DNA from: Phycisphaerae bacterium
Lineage (GTDB): Bacteria; Planctomycetota; Phycisphaerae; Sedimentisphaerales; SG8-4
DNA length: 5,106 nucleotides
Reading direction: 5' to 3'
Assembly (NCBI GenBank): GCA_030614945.1
Contig: JAUXAH010000162.1
Span: 1 to 5,106, forward strand
The stretch's first letter is position 1, and each line of letters opens with the position of its first letter. Shown here piece by piece: positions 1 through 4,922 of the stretch. Made by a program: the position numbers and the translations under genes. A model generated the notes under the pieces. That model worked only from the letters and a program-made list of their open reading frames with translations, did no database searches and was not told the origin of the DNA.

Positions 1-677
1 GCTGTTTCCGGGTCGGCCCAAATTGTAATGGTTTCATTCTTACTTTCTGCAATAAAAACAATGTAATCTTGGCCATCAATTTCCTCCAAGCCCCGCTCCT
101 CAACCTGATATTCCTCTTTATCTTTTATTCTTACAACTATGTCTTGCAATAACTCCAGATAGTTCGGCATTTTGCCAAGTCCATCCAGTCCAACATATAC
201 AGCCGTCTTTTCGGCGTGCGTAAGTGCAAGCATTTTCATTTGTTCAAGATCGATAATTATGTCCGTACCCTGTACGTTAGAAACGGTTCGACGGATACGC
301 GAGCCCATAACTTCATCATGAATTACTACCTGGCGTCCTTCTGGACCAATGAGTATATCCATAATCACTGTCCGTGCATTCAGAATCGGCTTGACCACAT
401 CAGCCCAGGCCACACTTGCTCCATCAATTGGACCTCCAAATTGGCTTATGCTAATCATTACCGCAACGATTATCACCGCCGCAGCGGCTAACTTTGTTAT
501 TCTGCTTCTCATAATAGTACCTCCAATAAATTCCCTTATATGGGTGACCCAAAGCGTCTGCTTGTGTTGCTTAGTGCTATCGGGCAGCGAAGCCATCAGC
601 GTTTGGCGGAGATGGTTGTGGTCCTGGTTAAATGACTCGTACACTTTATTCAAATCGTTATCCAATGGCGTTTTCAT
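1..677 (-). CDS. Membrane-anchored LolA-like protein coupled to ECF sigma factor (3' end outside window)
   Basis: The frame is open from the ATG at 677-675 to the window edge, 225 complete codons without a stop. The ATG overlaps the sigma factor's TGA (ATGA), so the two genes are translationally coupled. Residues 1-55 are polar and probably cytoplasmic (MKTPLDNDLNKVYESF at the start). Residues 63-80 form one hydrophobic helix (LAAAAVIIVAVMISIS) preceded by basic residues, so the rest is probably outside the inner membrane. Residues 90-225 have alternating beta-strand character and end near ITIWADPET, a pattern I associate with LolA/outer-membrane-lipoprotein-sorting-like proteins in planctomycete genomes. 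By position it could be the cognate anti-sigma factor, with the N-terminal segment holding the sigma factor, but no zinc-finger (HxxxCxxC) motif is visible, so this is inference. An internal start at M56 is also credible (see the site at 510-524). The true C-terminus and length are unknown. Confidence 0.8.
   Translation of the reverse strand, partial: MKTPLDNDLNKVYESFNQDHNHLRQTLMASLPDSTKQHKQTLWVTHIREFIGGTIMRSRITKLAAAAVIIVAVMISISQFGGPIDGASVAWADVVKPILNARTVIMDILIGPEGRQVVIHDEVMGSRIRRTVSNVQGTDIIIDLEQMKMLALTHAEKTAVYVGLDGLGKMPNYLELLQDIVVRIKDKEEYQVEERGLEEIDGQDYIVFIAESKNETITIWADPET
510..524 (-). promoter_or_regulatory. Strong internal Shine-Dalgarno plus ATG inside the coupled membrane-protein gene
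   Basis: On the minus strand a GGAGG (plus-strand CCTCC, 520-524) lies seven bases before an in-frame ATG at 512-510, which is residue 56 of the long reading. Translation from here would give a protein starting MRSRITKLAAAAV, with the hydrophobic helix at its very N-terminus like a signal anchor. The upstream ATG at 677 has no comparable Shine-Dalgarno and depends on coupling to the sigma gene. Either start, or both, could be used. Confidence 0.5.
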
Positions 678-1216
678 CGTGTATCCTCTCGTTCTTGAAC
701 CAATAACTGTTCCAGTCGTTTTCGGGCCCGCTCGAGGACGCGGTAGAAGCCTGACCTTGACAGTCCCATTATCCTGCGGGCGTTGTCAGCCGATTTGTCC
801 TGCAGATAAAACGTATGCAAAGCTAACCGTTCCTTTGGCGGAAGTGTCGCAATCATTTCTCGAAGCTGTTCTATCCGATCGTCATTCGACGGATTAGCAG
901 TAGCCAACTCGGCATCGTCAAGTCCAACATGCTTGTCTCGGCCTTTTGACCTCTGTCGTCGCCATTCCCGGCAGCGCAGCCGGGCAATACCGACAAGCCA
1001 CTTTCCAAAACACTCCGGGTCGCGTAGATGCCCCAACTTCTCGTATGCCCGCATAAACACGTCCTGTGCAAGGTCCTGAGCATCAGCAAGATTCCGGGTA
1101 GTATCGTAACAGATAGCCCGAACCAACGGCGCATAGCGGTCATACAGTTTCTCGTAGGCTGCTTTCTCGCCGACAAATACGGCCTGTATCAGTTTTCTAT
1201 CGCTTGGTATTGTCAA
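674..1216 (-). CDS. ECF-type RNA polymerase sigma-70 family factor
   Basis: This 180-residue protein has the two-domain ECF layout. Region 2 spans about residues 17-88, with the promoter-melting and core-binding segment ADAQDLAQDVFMRAY at 44-58 and an aromatic/basic end (KWLVGIARLRCREWRR). A charged linker covers about 89-115. Region 4 spans about 118-172, with LPPKERLAL followed by a helix-turn-helix at about 142-163 and a basic RARKRL helix for the -35 element. It should direct RNA polymerase to a small regulon, probably including its own promoter. The start is TTG at 1216-1214: a GAGGG lies seven bases upstream, an in-frame TAG occurs a little further up, and no suitable ATG exists. The stop overlaps the next gene's start (ATGA), so sigma factor and membrane protein form one unit. 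The ECF subgroup cannot be fixed by eye. Confidence 0.93.
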   Translation of the reverse strand: MTIPSDRKLIQAVFVGEKAAYEKLYDRYAPLVRAICYDTTRNLADAQDLAQDVFMRAYEKLGHLRDPECFGKWLVGIARLRCREWRRQRSKGRDKHVGLDDAELATANPSNDDRIEQLREMIATLPPKERLALHTFYLQDKSADNARRIMGLSRSGFYRVLERARKRLEQLLVQEREDTR

Positions 1217-1224
1217 GTCGGAAC

Positions 1225-1239
1225 CCTCAAGTCTTGAGG
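1225..1239. promoter_or_regulatory. Perfect 15-bp palindrome over the sigma gene start region
   Basis: CCTCAAG-T-CTTGAGG is a perfect 7-bp inverted repeat around one central base. It ends 8 bases before the TTG start of the sigma gene and includes most of its Shine-Dalgarno (GAGGG, plus-strand 1224-1228). With the -10-like box proposed at 1243-1248, the transcription start would fall near 1236, inside the palindrome. That is a typical place for a repressor operator. In RNA, a 5-bp stem (CCUCA/UGAGG, 5-base loop) would hide the ribosome-binding site. Which of these applies, if either, is not decidable here. Confidence 0.45.
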
Positions 1240-1242
1240 TAC

Positions 1243-1271
1243 TCTATAAACATAGTGACCGAACAGGCCAA
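1243..1271 (-). promoter_or_regulatory. Possible promoter of the sigma factor gene
   Basis: On the minus strand TTGGCC (plus-strand 1266-1271) and TATAGA (plus-strand 1243-1248) are separated by exactly 17 bases, a weak to moderate match to the housekeeping sigma consensus. It points at the sigma gene and would leave a leader of about 20 bases. An ECF-type autoregulated promoter is equally possible in this 200-bp divergent gap, and I could not identify one with confidence. Confidence 0.35.
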
Positions 1272-1324
1272 TTTGTCTACCGGAATTTAGAAATTTTTTG
1301 TATTCCGTACACTATTGCTACAGA

Positions 1325-1353
1325 TTGACATCAGCAAAAGAATAGAGTAAACT
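1325..1353 (+). promoter_or_regulatory. Probable promoter of the coaX operon
   Basis: A perfect TTGACA at 1325-1330 is followed after 17 bases by TAAACT at 1348-1353, four of six matches to TATAAT including the key TA...T positions. Transcription would start near 1360 and give a leader of about 60 bases before the coaX ATG, which has TAAGG at 1406-1410 as its ribosome-binding site. It is divergent from the sigma gene, and the two promoters occupy separate parts of the gap. Confidence 0.55.
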
Positions 1354-1418
1354 CGTCTCGGCGGAGCGAGCCGTAGCCGGAAAAGGTACGGATAAATACG
1401 AGGCATAAGGTACAAATT

Positions 1419-2207
1419 ATGAACATAATCGCAGTAGATATCGGCAATACGAATATCACAATCGGGCTCTTCCTTAATGGCGAAGAAGAATTTATCAAAT
1501 CCATCCCGGGCCGGTCCCACAAAAAACTGACGGATTGTTTCAAATCCACCTGGCAAAAAATCCCCATCCTCGAAAGCTCGAAAGAAAAGAAGCGCAACGG
1601 CGTAATTGTCGTCAGCAGCGTCAAACCCGCCTGGACCAAACTCATCCGGCAAATCGTAAAAGACAACCTCGGCGAAAAGGTTTATATCATAGGTAAAGAC
1701 ATACCCCTGCCGATGACTCTCTGGGTGGATGAACCGGACAAAGTCGGCACCGACAGGGTAGTCTCAGCCGCAGCCGCCTATGATGTCGTCGAGGATGCGG
1801 TAGTAGTGGCGGATTTCGGCACCGCCGTTACCATCGACCTGGTTGATAAAAAAGGAATTTTTCTTGGCGGCGTCATCTGCCCAGGCTTCAAAATCAGCGC
1901 ACTGGCCTTAAAAGAAAACACCGCCCAGCTGCCGAGTATCAAAGTTACCAGGCCAAAGGCACCTTACGGCAAAAATACGGTCGAGGCCATAAACTGCGGA
2001 TTGTATTATTCCGCTCTCGGAACATTAGAGGAGGTCATCAGGCGCTACGCAGAAAAAATCGACAAATGGCCCCAAACGGTCATTACCGGCGCCGGCGCCA
2101 AAACCATAAAGAACGACTGCGATTTCATAGACTCCTTCGTGCCCAACCTCGTCGCCAAAGGCATCGTTCTGGCCTACCGAAAGTACATCGAAGAAAAAAT
2201 AAGGTAA
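1419..2207 (+). CDS. coaX: Type III pantothenate kinase
   Basis: CoaX phosphorylates pantothenate to 4'-phosphopantothenate with ATP, the first step of coenzyme A synthesis, in the cytoplasm as a dimer. At 262 residues it has the normal family length. Visible ASKHA-fold motifs, in order, are: the N-terminal phosphate loop VDIGNTN at 6-12; GTDR at 110-113, which carries the conserved acidic residue of the family; VADFGTAVTID at 130-140, the second phosphate motif; the glycine-rich FLGGVICPG at 148-156; NTVEAINCG at 186-194; and a C-terminal TGAGAKTI at 223-230, where many homologues have TGG. Family enzymes need a monovalent cation and are not feedback-inhibited by CoA. It is the first gene of a three-gene operon, with the next start 18 bases after its stop. 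The ATG is supported by an upstream TAAGG with an 8-base spacer and by the fit of the N-terminal motif. It appears intact. Confidence 0.97.
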   Translation: MNIIAVDIGNTNITIGLFLNGEEEFIKSIPGRSHKKLTDCFKSTWQKIPILESSKEKKRNGVIVVSSVKPAWTKLIRQIVKDNLGEKVYIIGKDIPLPMTLWVDEPDKVGTDRVVSAAAAYDVVEDAVVVADFGTAVTIDLVDKKGIFLGGVICPGFKISALALKENTAQLPSIKVTRPKAPYGKNTVEAINCGLYYSALGTLEEVIRRYAEKIDKWPQTVITGAGAKTIKNDCDFIDSFVPNLVAKGIVLAYRKYIEEKIR

Positions 2208-2225
2208 ACTGTTCGGAGATATCGA

Positions 2226-2789
2226 ATGTCGGCAACCCCAACAGCCCCTCCAAAAGCAACCATATTTGTCAAGCACAGAAAACTTATCAGAAAGCTGTGC
2301 GACATTTTCTTAATCTGCATTTTGCTGTTTAACTTGCTGCTGTTTATGCGCATAGCTATACCCGTCCTTATTAACAATATATTTAATCCGCCGTCTGAGC
2401 CCGAAATCCGGGCAGGACACGTCCAGGCAACCTGGTTTATTTTCTTAATGTCCGCCATTTGTTTCTCAGGTTTGTCAGGTATGCTTATTGGCCTGCTTTC
2501 GGTCTTCCAATCGAACCTTACAAAAGTCAAAAGAGTCATCTTACTTATTATCGTTGTTTTACCTTTAGCATCCATCATTTCGGCGCTGTTAATAGACCCT
2601 TACGAAGACGCCCGGTCTATCCTTAAACTCGGCCTGTTATCCTCGTTCGGATGCTTGCTCGTCAATGGCCCCGCAGTGCTCGCAGGCAGACCCTTCTTCC
2701 AGATAATCAATGTCTTTGTGACAAAACTTTACCGTGCATTGCGCGCGGTACCGGAAGACCACCTCAATAACTCTAAATACTTAAATTGA
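2226..2789 (+). CDS. Uncharacterised multi-pass membrane protein between coaX and the MnmE-like gene
   Basis: I do not recognise this 187-residue protein. It has a short polar, proline-containing N-terminus with a basic stretch (VKHRKLIRK, 15-23) and about four hydrophobic helices at roughly 25-50, 69-93, 103-123 and 132-152, with a hydrophilic tail from about 155. The basic residues before helix 1 suggest a cytoplasmic N-terminus; with four helices the C-terminus would also be cytoplasmic. No enzyme motif or metal-binding cluster is visible. The start has GGAG at 2215-2218 with a 7-base spacer. It is certainly co-transcribed: 18 bases follow the coaX stop and only 7 separate its own stop from the next start. 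The location alone does not give a function, and nothing links it clearly to CoA synthesis or tRNA modification. Confidence 0.85.
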   Translation: MSATPTAPPKATIFVKHRKLIRKLCDIFLICILLFNLLLFMRIAIPVLINNIFNPPSEPEIRAGHVQATWFIFLMSAICFSGLSGMLIGLLSVFQSNLTKVKRVILLIIVVLPLASIISALLIDPYEDARSILKLGLLSSFGCLLVNGPAVLAGRPFFQIINVFVTKLYRALRAVPEDHLNNSKYLN

Positions 2790-2796
2790 GGGTGTT

Positions 2797-3975
2797 ATGA
2801 GTGTTTTCGCTGCAGTAATGACCGGCAAAGGCACCAGTGCAATATCGACCATTCAAGTCTTCGGCGATTCAGCCGAGGCTGTCATAAAAAAAATATTCAA
2901 GCCGGCAAGAAAGAAACCACCAAAATTCAAGGCCGGCAAAATCCTGCTCGGCACAATCAGCGACGGCACCGAAACTATCGACCAGGTTATAATTGGCTGC
3001 GAAGGCCCCCATAGCTTCGCCATAAACTGCCACGGCAATCCCCTCATCGCAGAAATGATAATGCAGCTGCTCCAGCGCTGCGGCGCCAAGCTCCTGACCG
3101 CAGAACAGCTCCTATACAAAATCTTATCTGCACAAAAATCCGTCAATACAATTACTCTCGAAGCCAAACTCACCCAGCCCGCAGCCAGGACAATCGAGGG
3201 CACCAAAATAATCGCAAATCAAATCGATGCCGGCTTAGGCAAAAAGATAGCAGAATGGCTGGAGAACATAAACGCACTATCTCTTAAACAAATTACAGCC
3301 GACGCCGAGCGGATACTTGAAAACAGCCAGACAGCAAAACTAATTATTCAGGGCTGCACAGCGGTCATAGCAGGCCCGCCGAATACCGGCAAAAGCACGC
3401 TGTTAAACTATCTGGCAGGCCGGCAAAAAGCAATAGTTACCGACATCAAAGGCACAACCCGAGACTGGGTCAGCGCCCGGTGCCGGCTCGGCCCTATTTC
3501 AGTAGAACTGATTGATACTGCGGGACTGGATGAAAAGCTTGCAGCAGCACCTGAGAATATTATCGAAAAAAAATCTCAGGAAAAAGCCGCTCAGATTTTG
3601 GAAAAGGCGGACTTGGTCTTGCTCGTCCTGGATAACAGTACAAGCGGCGACCAGCTTGACGACCGCCTTCTTGAAAAAATCGCTGACAAACTTGCCCTGA
3701 CAGTCTTAAATAAATCCGATTTGCCGGCCAAATTTGATGCCGGCAAACTACCGCAAATTCTTACAAACACAGTGCAGATAAGCGCAAAGTTCGGCACCGG
3801 AATCGAAAATCTCACAGAAAAAATCCAGCAGATCTGTGGCGTCGCCGGCTTCGATTTGCAAACTGCTGTTGTCTTTACCAGCCGACAGGAAAACCTGTTA
3901 AAACAATTGCAAAAAGCCAAATCCAAAGAGCAGGCAGCTTCAATCATAACAGAGTTGTTAAACGGCCAATTGTAG
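2797..3975 (+). CDS. mnmE: Divergent, shortened MnmE (TrmE)-like GTPase
   Basis: MnmE with MnmG makes the cmnm5 modification at wobble uridine 34 of certain tRNAs. This 392-residue protein has MnmE architecture but is shorter than the usual 450 or so. The N-terminal domain (1 to about 100) keeps AAVMTGKGTSAISTIQVFG, like the AAIATPxGxG...IRxSG of MnmE, and a CHG at 78-80. The GTPase domain is complete: G1 GPPNTGKS 193-200 with the K+-binding-type Asn196, G2 GTTRD 219-223, G3 DTAG 240-243, G4 NKSD 305-308 and G5 SAK 329-331. Glu257 may correspond to catalytic Glu282 of E. coli. Missing are the GEFTKRAFLNGK segment of the helical domain and the C-terminal FCIGK with its functional cysteine. Gene order and the M1 alignment support the ATG at 2797, with GAGGGTG just upstream overlapping the previous stop. 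It may be a paralogue with another job rather than true MnmE, so the symbol is tentative. Confidence 0.85.
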   Translation: MSVFAAVMTGKGTSAISTIQVFGDSAEAVIKKIFKPARKKPPKFKAGKILLGTISDGTETIDQVIIGCEGPHSFAINCHGNPLIAEMIMQLLQRCGAKLLTAEQLLYKILSAQKSVNTITLEAKLTQPAARTIEGTKIIANQIDAGLGKKIAEWLENINALSLKQITADAERILENSQTAKLIIQGCTAVIAGPPNTGKSTLLNYLAGRQKAIVTDIKGTTRDWVSARCRLGPISVELIDTAGLDEKLAAAPENIIEKKSQEKAAQILEKADLVLLVLDNSTSGDQLDDRLLEKIADKLALTVLNKSDLPAKFDAGKLPQILTNTVQISAKFGTGIENLTEKIQQICGVAGFDLQTAVVFTSRQENLLKQLQKAKSKEQAASIITELLNGQL

Positions 3976-4029
3976 GGTAGAATCAGCCCACCAAAAATAA
4001 TTGACATTTTCTCCCAAATCAGCTATGGT
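3976..4029 (+). other. Possible in-frame relic of the missing MnmE C-terminal tail
   Basis: Read in the same frame after the TAG at 3973-3975, the sequence continues GRISPPKIIDIFSQISYG. Together with the last coding residues NGQL, this lines up with the usual MnmE ending GEITGE-x-TTEDLLD-RIFSxFCIGK with one residue missing: shared are G, G, D, IFS and the final G, with several I/L/V and S/T substitutions. The TAG sits where the T of GEITG is expected. Serine replaces the functional cysteine, and the frame runs on past the expected end to a TAG at 4090-4092. This suggests a decayed tail, but the match is short and could be chance. Confidence 0.35.
4001..4029 (+). promoter_or_regulatory. Probable promoter of the DUF4160-DUF2442 cluster
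   Basis: A perfect TTGACA at 4001-4006 is separated by 17 bases from TATGGT at 4024-4029 (four of six). Transcription would start near 4036 and leave a leader of about 85 bases before the DUF4160 ATG. The leader contains a perfect 6-bp inverted repeat with a 10-base gap (AGATAG 4082-4087, CTATCT 4098-4103), ending just before the GGAG ribosome-binding site. The promoter lies inside the possible relic of the mnmE tail. Confidence 0.5.
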
Positions 4030-4120
4030 TCATTATGTAGAATGCTCTATGCTGGAGATTGCAGAATTACTCAAAAAAGTAAGATAGAGTAGTTGTGCTA
4101 TCTATTAATAGGAGATAATA

Positions 4121-4390
4121 ATGCCTGTAATATCAATGTTCTACGGGATTGCTATTCTAATGTATTATGCCGATGACAAAAAACATAAACGACCCCACAT
4201 TCATGTTAGGTATCAAGGCCAAGAAGCTGTAGTTGCTATACCTGATGGTGAAATATTAGAAGGCTCTATCAAGGCAAGCAGAATGAAATTAGTACAAGCG
4301 TGGATGGAAATACATAAAGAGGATTTAATGACAGATTGGGAGCTGGCTGTTAATGGACAACCGGTATTTAACATAGAACCATTAAGGTGA
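4121..4390 (+). CDS. DUF4160 family protein
   Basis: This 89-residue protein matches what I know of DUF4160: an N-terminal MPVISMFYGIAI with the conserved FYGI at 7-10, the histidine-rich PHIHVRY at 25-31 near the middle, a GEILEG turn at 43-48, and a C-terminal helix with VQAW (58-61) and a conserved Trp73. It is a small soluble protein of unknown biochemical activity. Genes of this family are often directly followed by a DUF2442 gene, as here, and the pair is commonly suspected to be a toxin-antitoxin-like module. I know of no established reaction. The ATG has GGAG at 4111-4114 with a 6-base spacer. Its TGA overlaps the first possible start of the next gene, so the two are coupled. Base composition is lower in GC than the operon to the left. 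Confidence 0.88.
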   Translation: MPVISMFYGIAILMYYADDKKHKRPHIHVRYQGQEAVVAIPDGEILEGSIKASRMKLVQAWMEIHKEDLMTDWELAVNGQPVFNIEPLR

Positions 4391-4391
4391 G
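4384..4391 (+). promoter_or_regulatory. Ribosome-binding site deciding the DUF2442 start
   Basis: AAGGTGAG overlaps the end of the DUF4160 gene and lies 4 bases before the ATG at 4396. The alternative GTG at 4387 lies inside this element and has no good Shine-Dalgarno of its own. Family members also commonly begin with MNPRVK-like residues, so the ATG is preferred. Confidence 0.6.
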
Positions 4392-4395
4392 CGCT

Positions 4396-4626
4396 ATGAA
4401 TCCGAGAGTTAAAAAAGTTATTCCAAACGATGATTACACTTTGTGTATAACCTTCGATAATGAGGAACAAAAAGTCTTCGACATAAAACCGTTGCTTGAC
4501 TTTGGCGTATTCCAGGAGCTGAAAGATCTTGAATATTTTAAAGAGGTGAAACGAGTTCATGGTTCAATAGCATGGCCTCATGGCCAGGATATTTGCCCTG
4601 ATACTTTATATGAAGAATCCAAATAG
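4396..4626 (+). CDS. DUF2442 family protein
   Basis: The 76-residue product shows the DUF2442 pattern: MNPRVKKVIP at the start, a strand YTLCITF at 14-20, FDIKPLL at 28-34, a short helix with F-QELKDLEYF at 39-48, and the signature IAWPHGQDICPDTLY at 58-72. The family is small, soluble and biochemically uncharacterised as far as I know. Its frequent pairing with DUF4160 suggests that the two proteins act together, possibly as a toxin-antitoxin-type pair, though which would be the toxin is unclear. The start chosen is ATG 4396; a GTG at 4387 would add three residues (MSA) and overlap the DUF4160 TGA by four bases. It looks complete, and the 37-base gap to the next gene holds an inverted repeat. 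Confidence 0.88.
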   Translation: MNPRVKKVIPNDDYTLCITFDNEEQKVFDIKPLLDFGVFQELKDLEYFKEVKRVHGSIAWPHGQDICPDTLYEESK

Positions 4627-4642
4627 ATATCTCAACATATAA

Positions 4643-4660
4643 AATTCCGCTATTGGAATT
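4643..4660. repeat. Perfect inverted repeat over the start region of the 60-residue gene
   Basis: AATTCC-GCTATT-GGAATT is a perfect 6-bp inverted repeat with a 6-base gap, ending three bases before the ATG at 4664. Its right arm contains the only Shine-Dalgarno-like bases (GGA, 4655-4657). It could be an operator for the small DNA-binding-like protein encoded just after it, or an RNA hairpin hiding the ribosome-binding site. Confidence 0.45.
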
Positions 4661-4663
4661 AAT

Positions 4664-4846
4664 ATGAGAAAAGAATATGATTTTAGTAAAGGCGTAAGAG
4701 GTAAATACGCCAAAAAGTACAAAGCGGGAACTAACATCGTTTTGCTGGACCCGGACGTAGCCAAGGTATTTAAAACGCCAACCTCAGTGAATCAGGCGTT
4801 AAGGTCTCTGGCCAAAATTATTAAAGCCCAAAAACAAAAAGCATAA
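4664..4846 (+). CDS. Small antitoxin-like protein, possible ribbon-helix-helix fold
   Basis: This is a 60-residue, strongly basic protein. It belongs to a recurrent small-protein type beginning (M)RKEYDFSKGVRGKYA, which I know only as hypothetical. Residues 1-20 are charged. Residues 24-29 (NIVLLD) could form a beta strand, DPDVAKVF (29-36) a first helix, KTPTS (37-41) a turn and VNQALRSLAKIIKAQ (42-56) a second helix. That strand-helix-helix order, with an LDPDV motif, resembles ribbon-helix-helix antitoxins such as BrnA. This is my inference from sequence pattern only. It lies 37 bases after the DUF2442 gene on the same strand and is preceded by an inverted repeat that could be its own operator. 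No partner toxin is obvious other than the DUF4160/DUF2442 pair. The start has only a weak GGA ribosome-binding site. Confidence 0.75.
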   Translation: MRKEYDFSKGVRGKYAKKYKAGTNIVLLDPDVAKVFKTPTSVNQALRSLAKIIKAQKQKA

Positions 4847-4867
4847 GAAAATGAGTACTAAAAATAG

Positions 4868-4889
4868 CTGGTTGTCCCTATTTGTCCAG
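4868..4889. repeat. Short 10-bp-period repeat at the hicA break
   Basis: TTGTCC occurs twice ten bases apart (4872-4877 and 4882-4887), flanked by CTGG and CCAG. The block spans the point where hicA similarity ends (about 4881-4890). It may be a footprint of the rearrangement that removed most of hicA, or chance. Confidence 0.2.
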
Positions 4890-4922
4890 TTCTTTGTAAG
4901 AGATGGTTGGTAATTTAGGCAT
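4878..4922 (-). pseudogene. hicA: Remnant of a hicA toxin gene (first 14 codons only)
   Basis: From an ATG at 4922-4920 the minus strand reads MPKLPTISYKELDK and then TAG. HicA mRNA-interferase toxins typically begin MPKLPxISGKEVIKAL and run to about 60-80 residues with a catalytic histidine in a GSH motif. Only the first strand and the start of the first helix remain. No HicA-like sequence follows the stop before the convergent 60-residue gene at 4846, so the toxin cannot be functional. The ATG overlaps the hicB stop by eight bases, the usual hicB-hicA arrangement, which supports the identification. Confidence 0.65.

Noticed and set aside
216..897. Plus-strand open frames covering the left block, the longest from 349 to 897.
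   Set aside because: They are antisense to the sigma factor and its coupled membrane gene, which show clear family motifs; the plus-strand translations show none.
1359..1373. CGGC and GCCG around a 7-base loop in the coaX leader as a possible riboswitch or attenuator element.
   Set aside because: A 4-bp stem in a leader of about 60 bases is too small for a known riboswitch and is expected by chance.
3973..3992. GGGT and GCCC after the mnmE stop as a possible terminator hairpin.
   Set aside because: Only three to four pairs with a 7-base loop and no run of T after it; too weak to call.
3591..4007. Minus-strand open frame of 138 codons opposite the GTPase gene.
   Set aside because: It is the shadow of the well-supported MnmE-like gene and shows no recognisable motif.
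4025..4087. A 20-codon reading frame (MVHYVECSMLEIAELLKKVR) in the DUF4160 leader.
   Set aside because: It has no ribosome-binding site, and its ATG overlaps the proposed -10 box, so it would not be on the transcript from that promoter.
4387..4395. GTG at 4387 as the DUF2442 start.
   Set aside because: The ATG at 4396 has a proper AAGGTGAG ahead of it and matches the usual family N-terminus; the GTG lies inside that ribosome-binding element.
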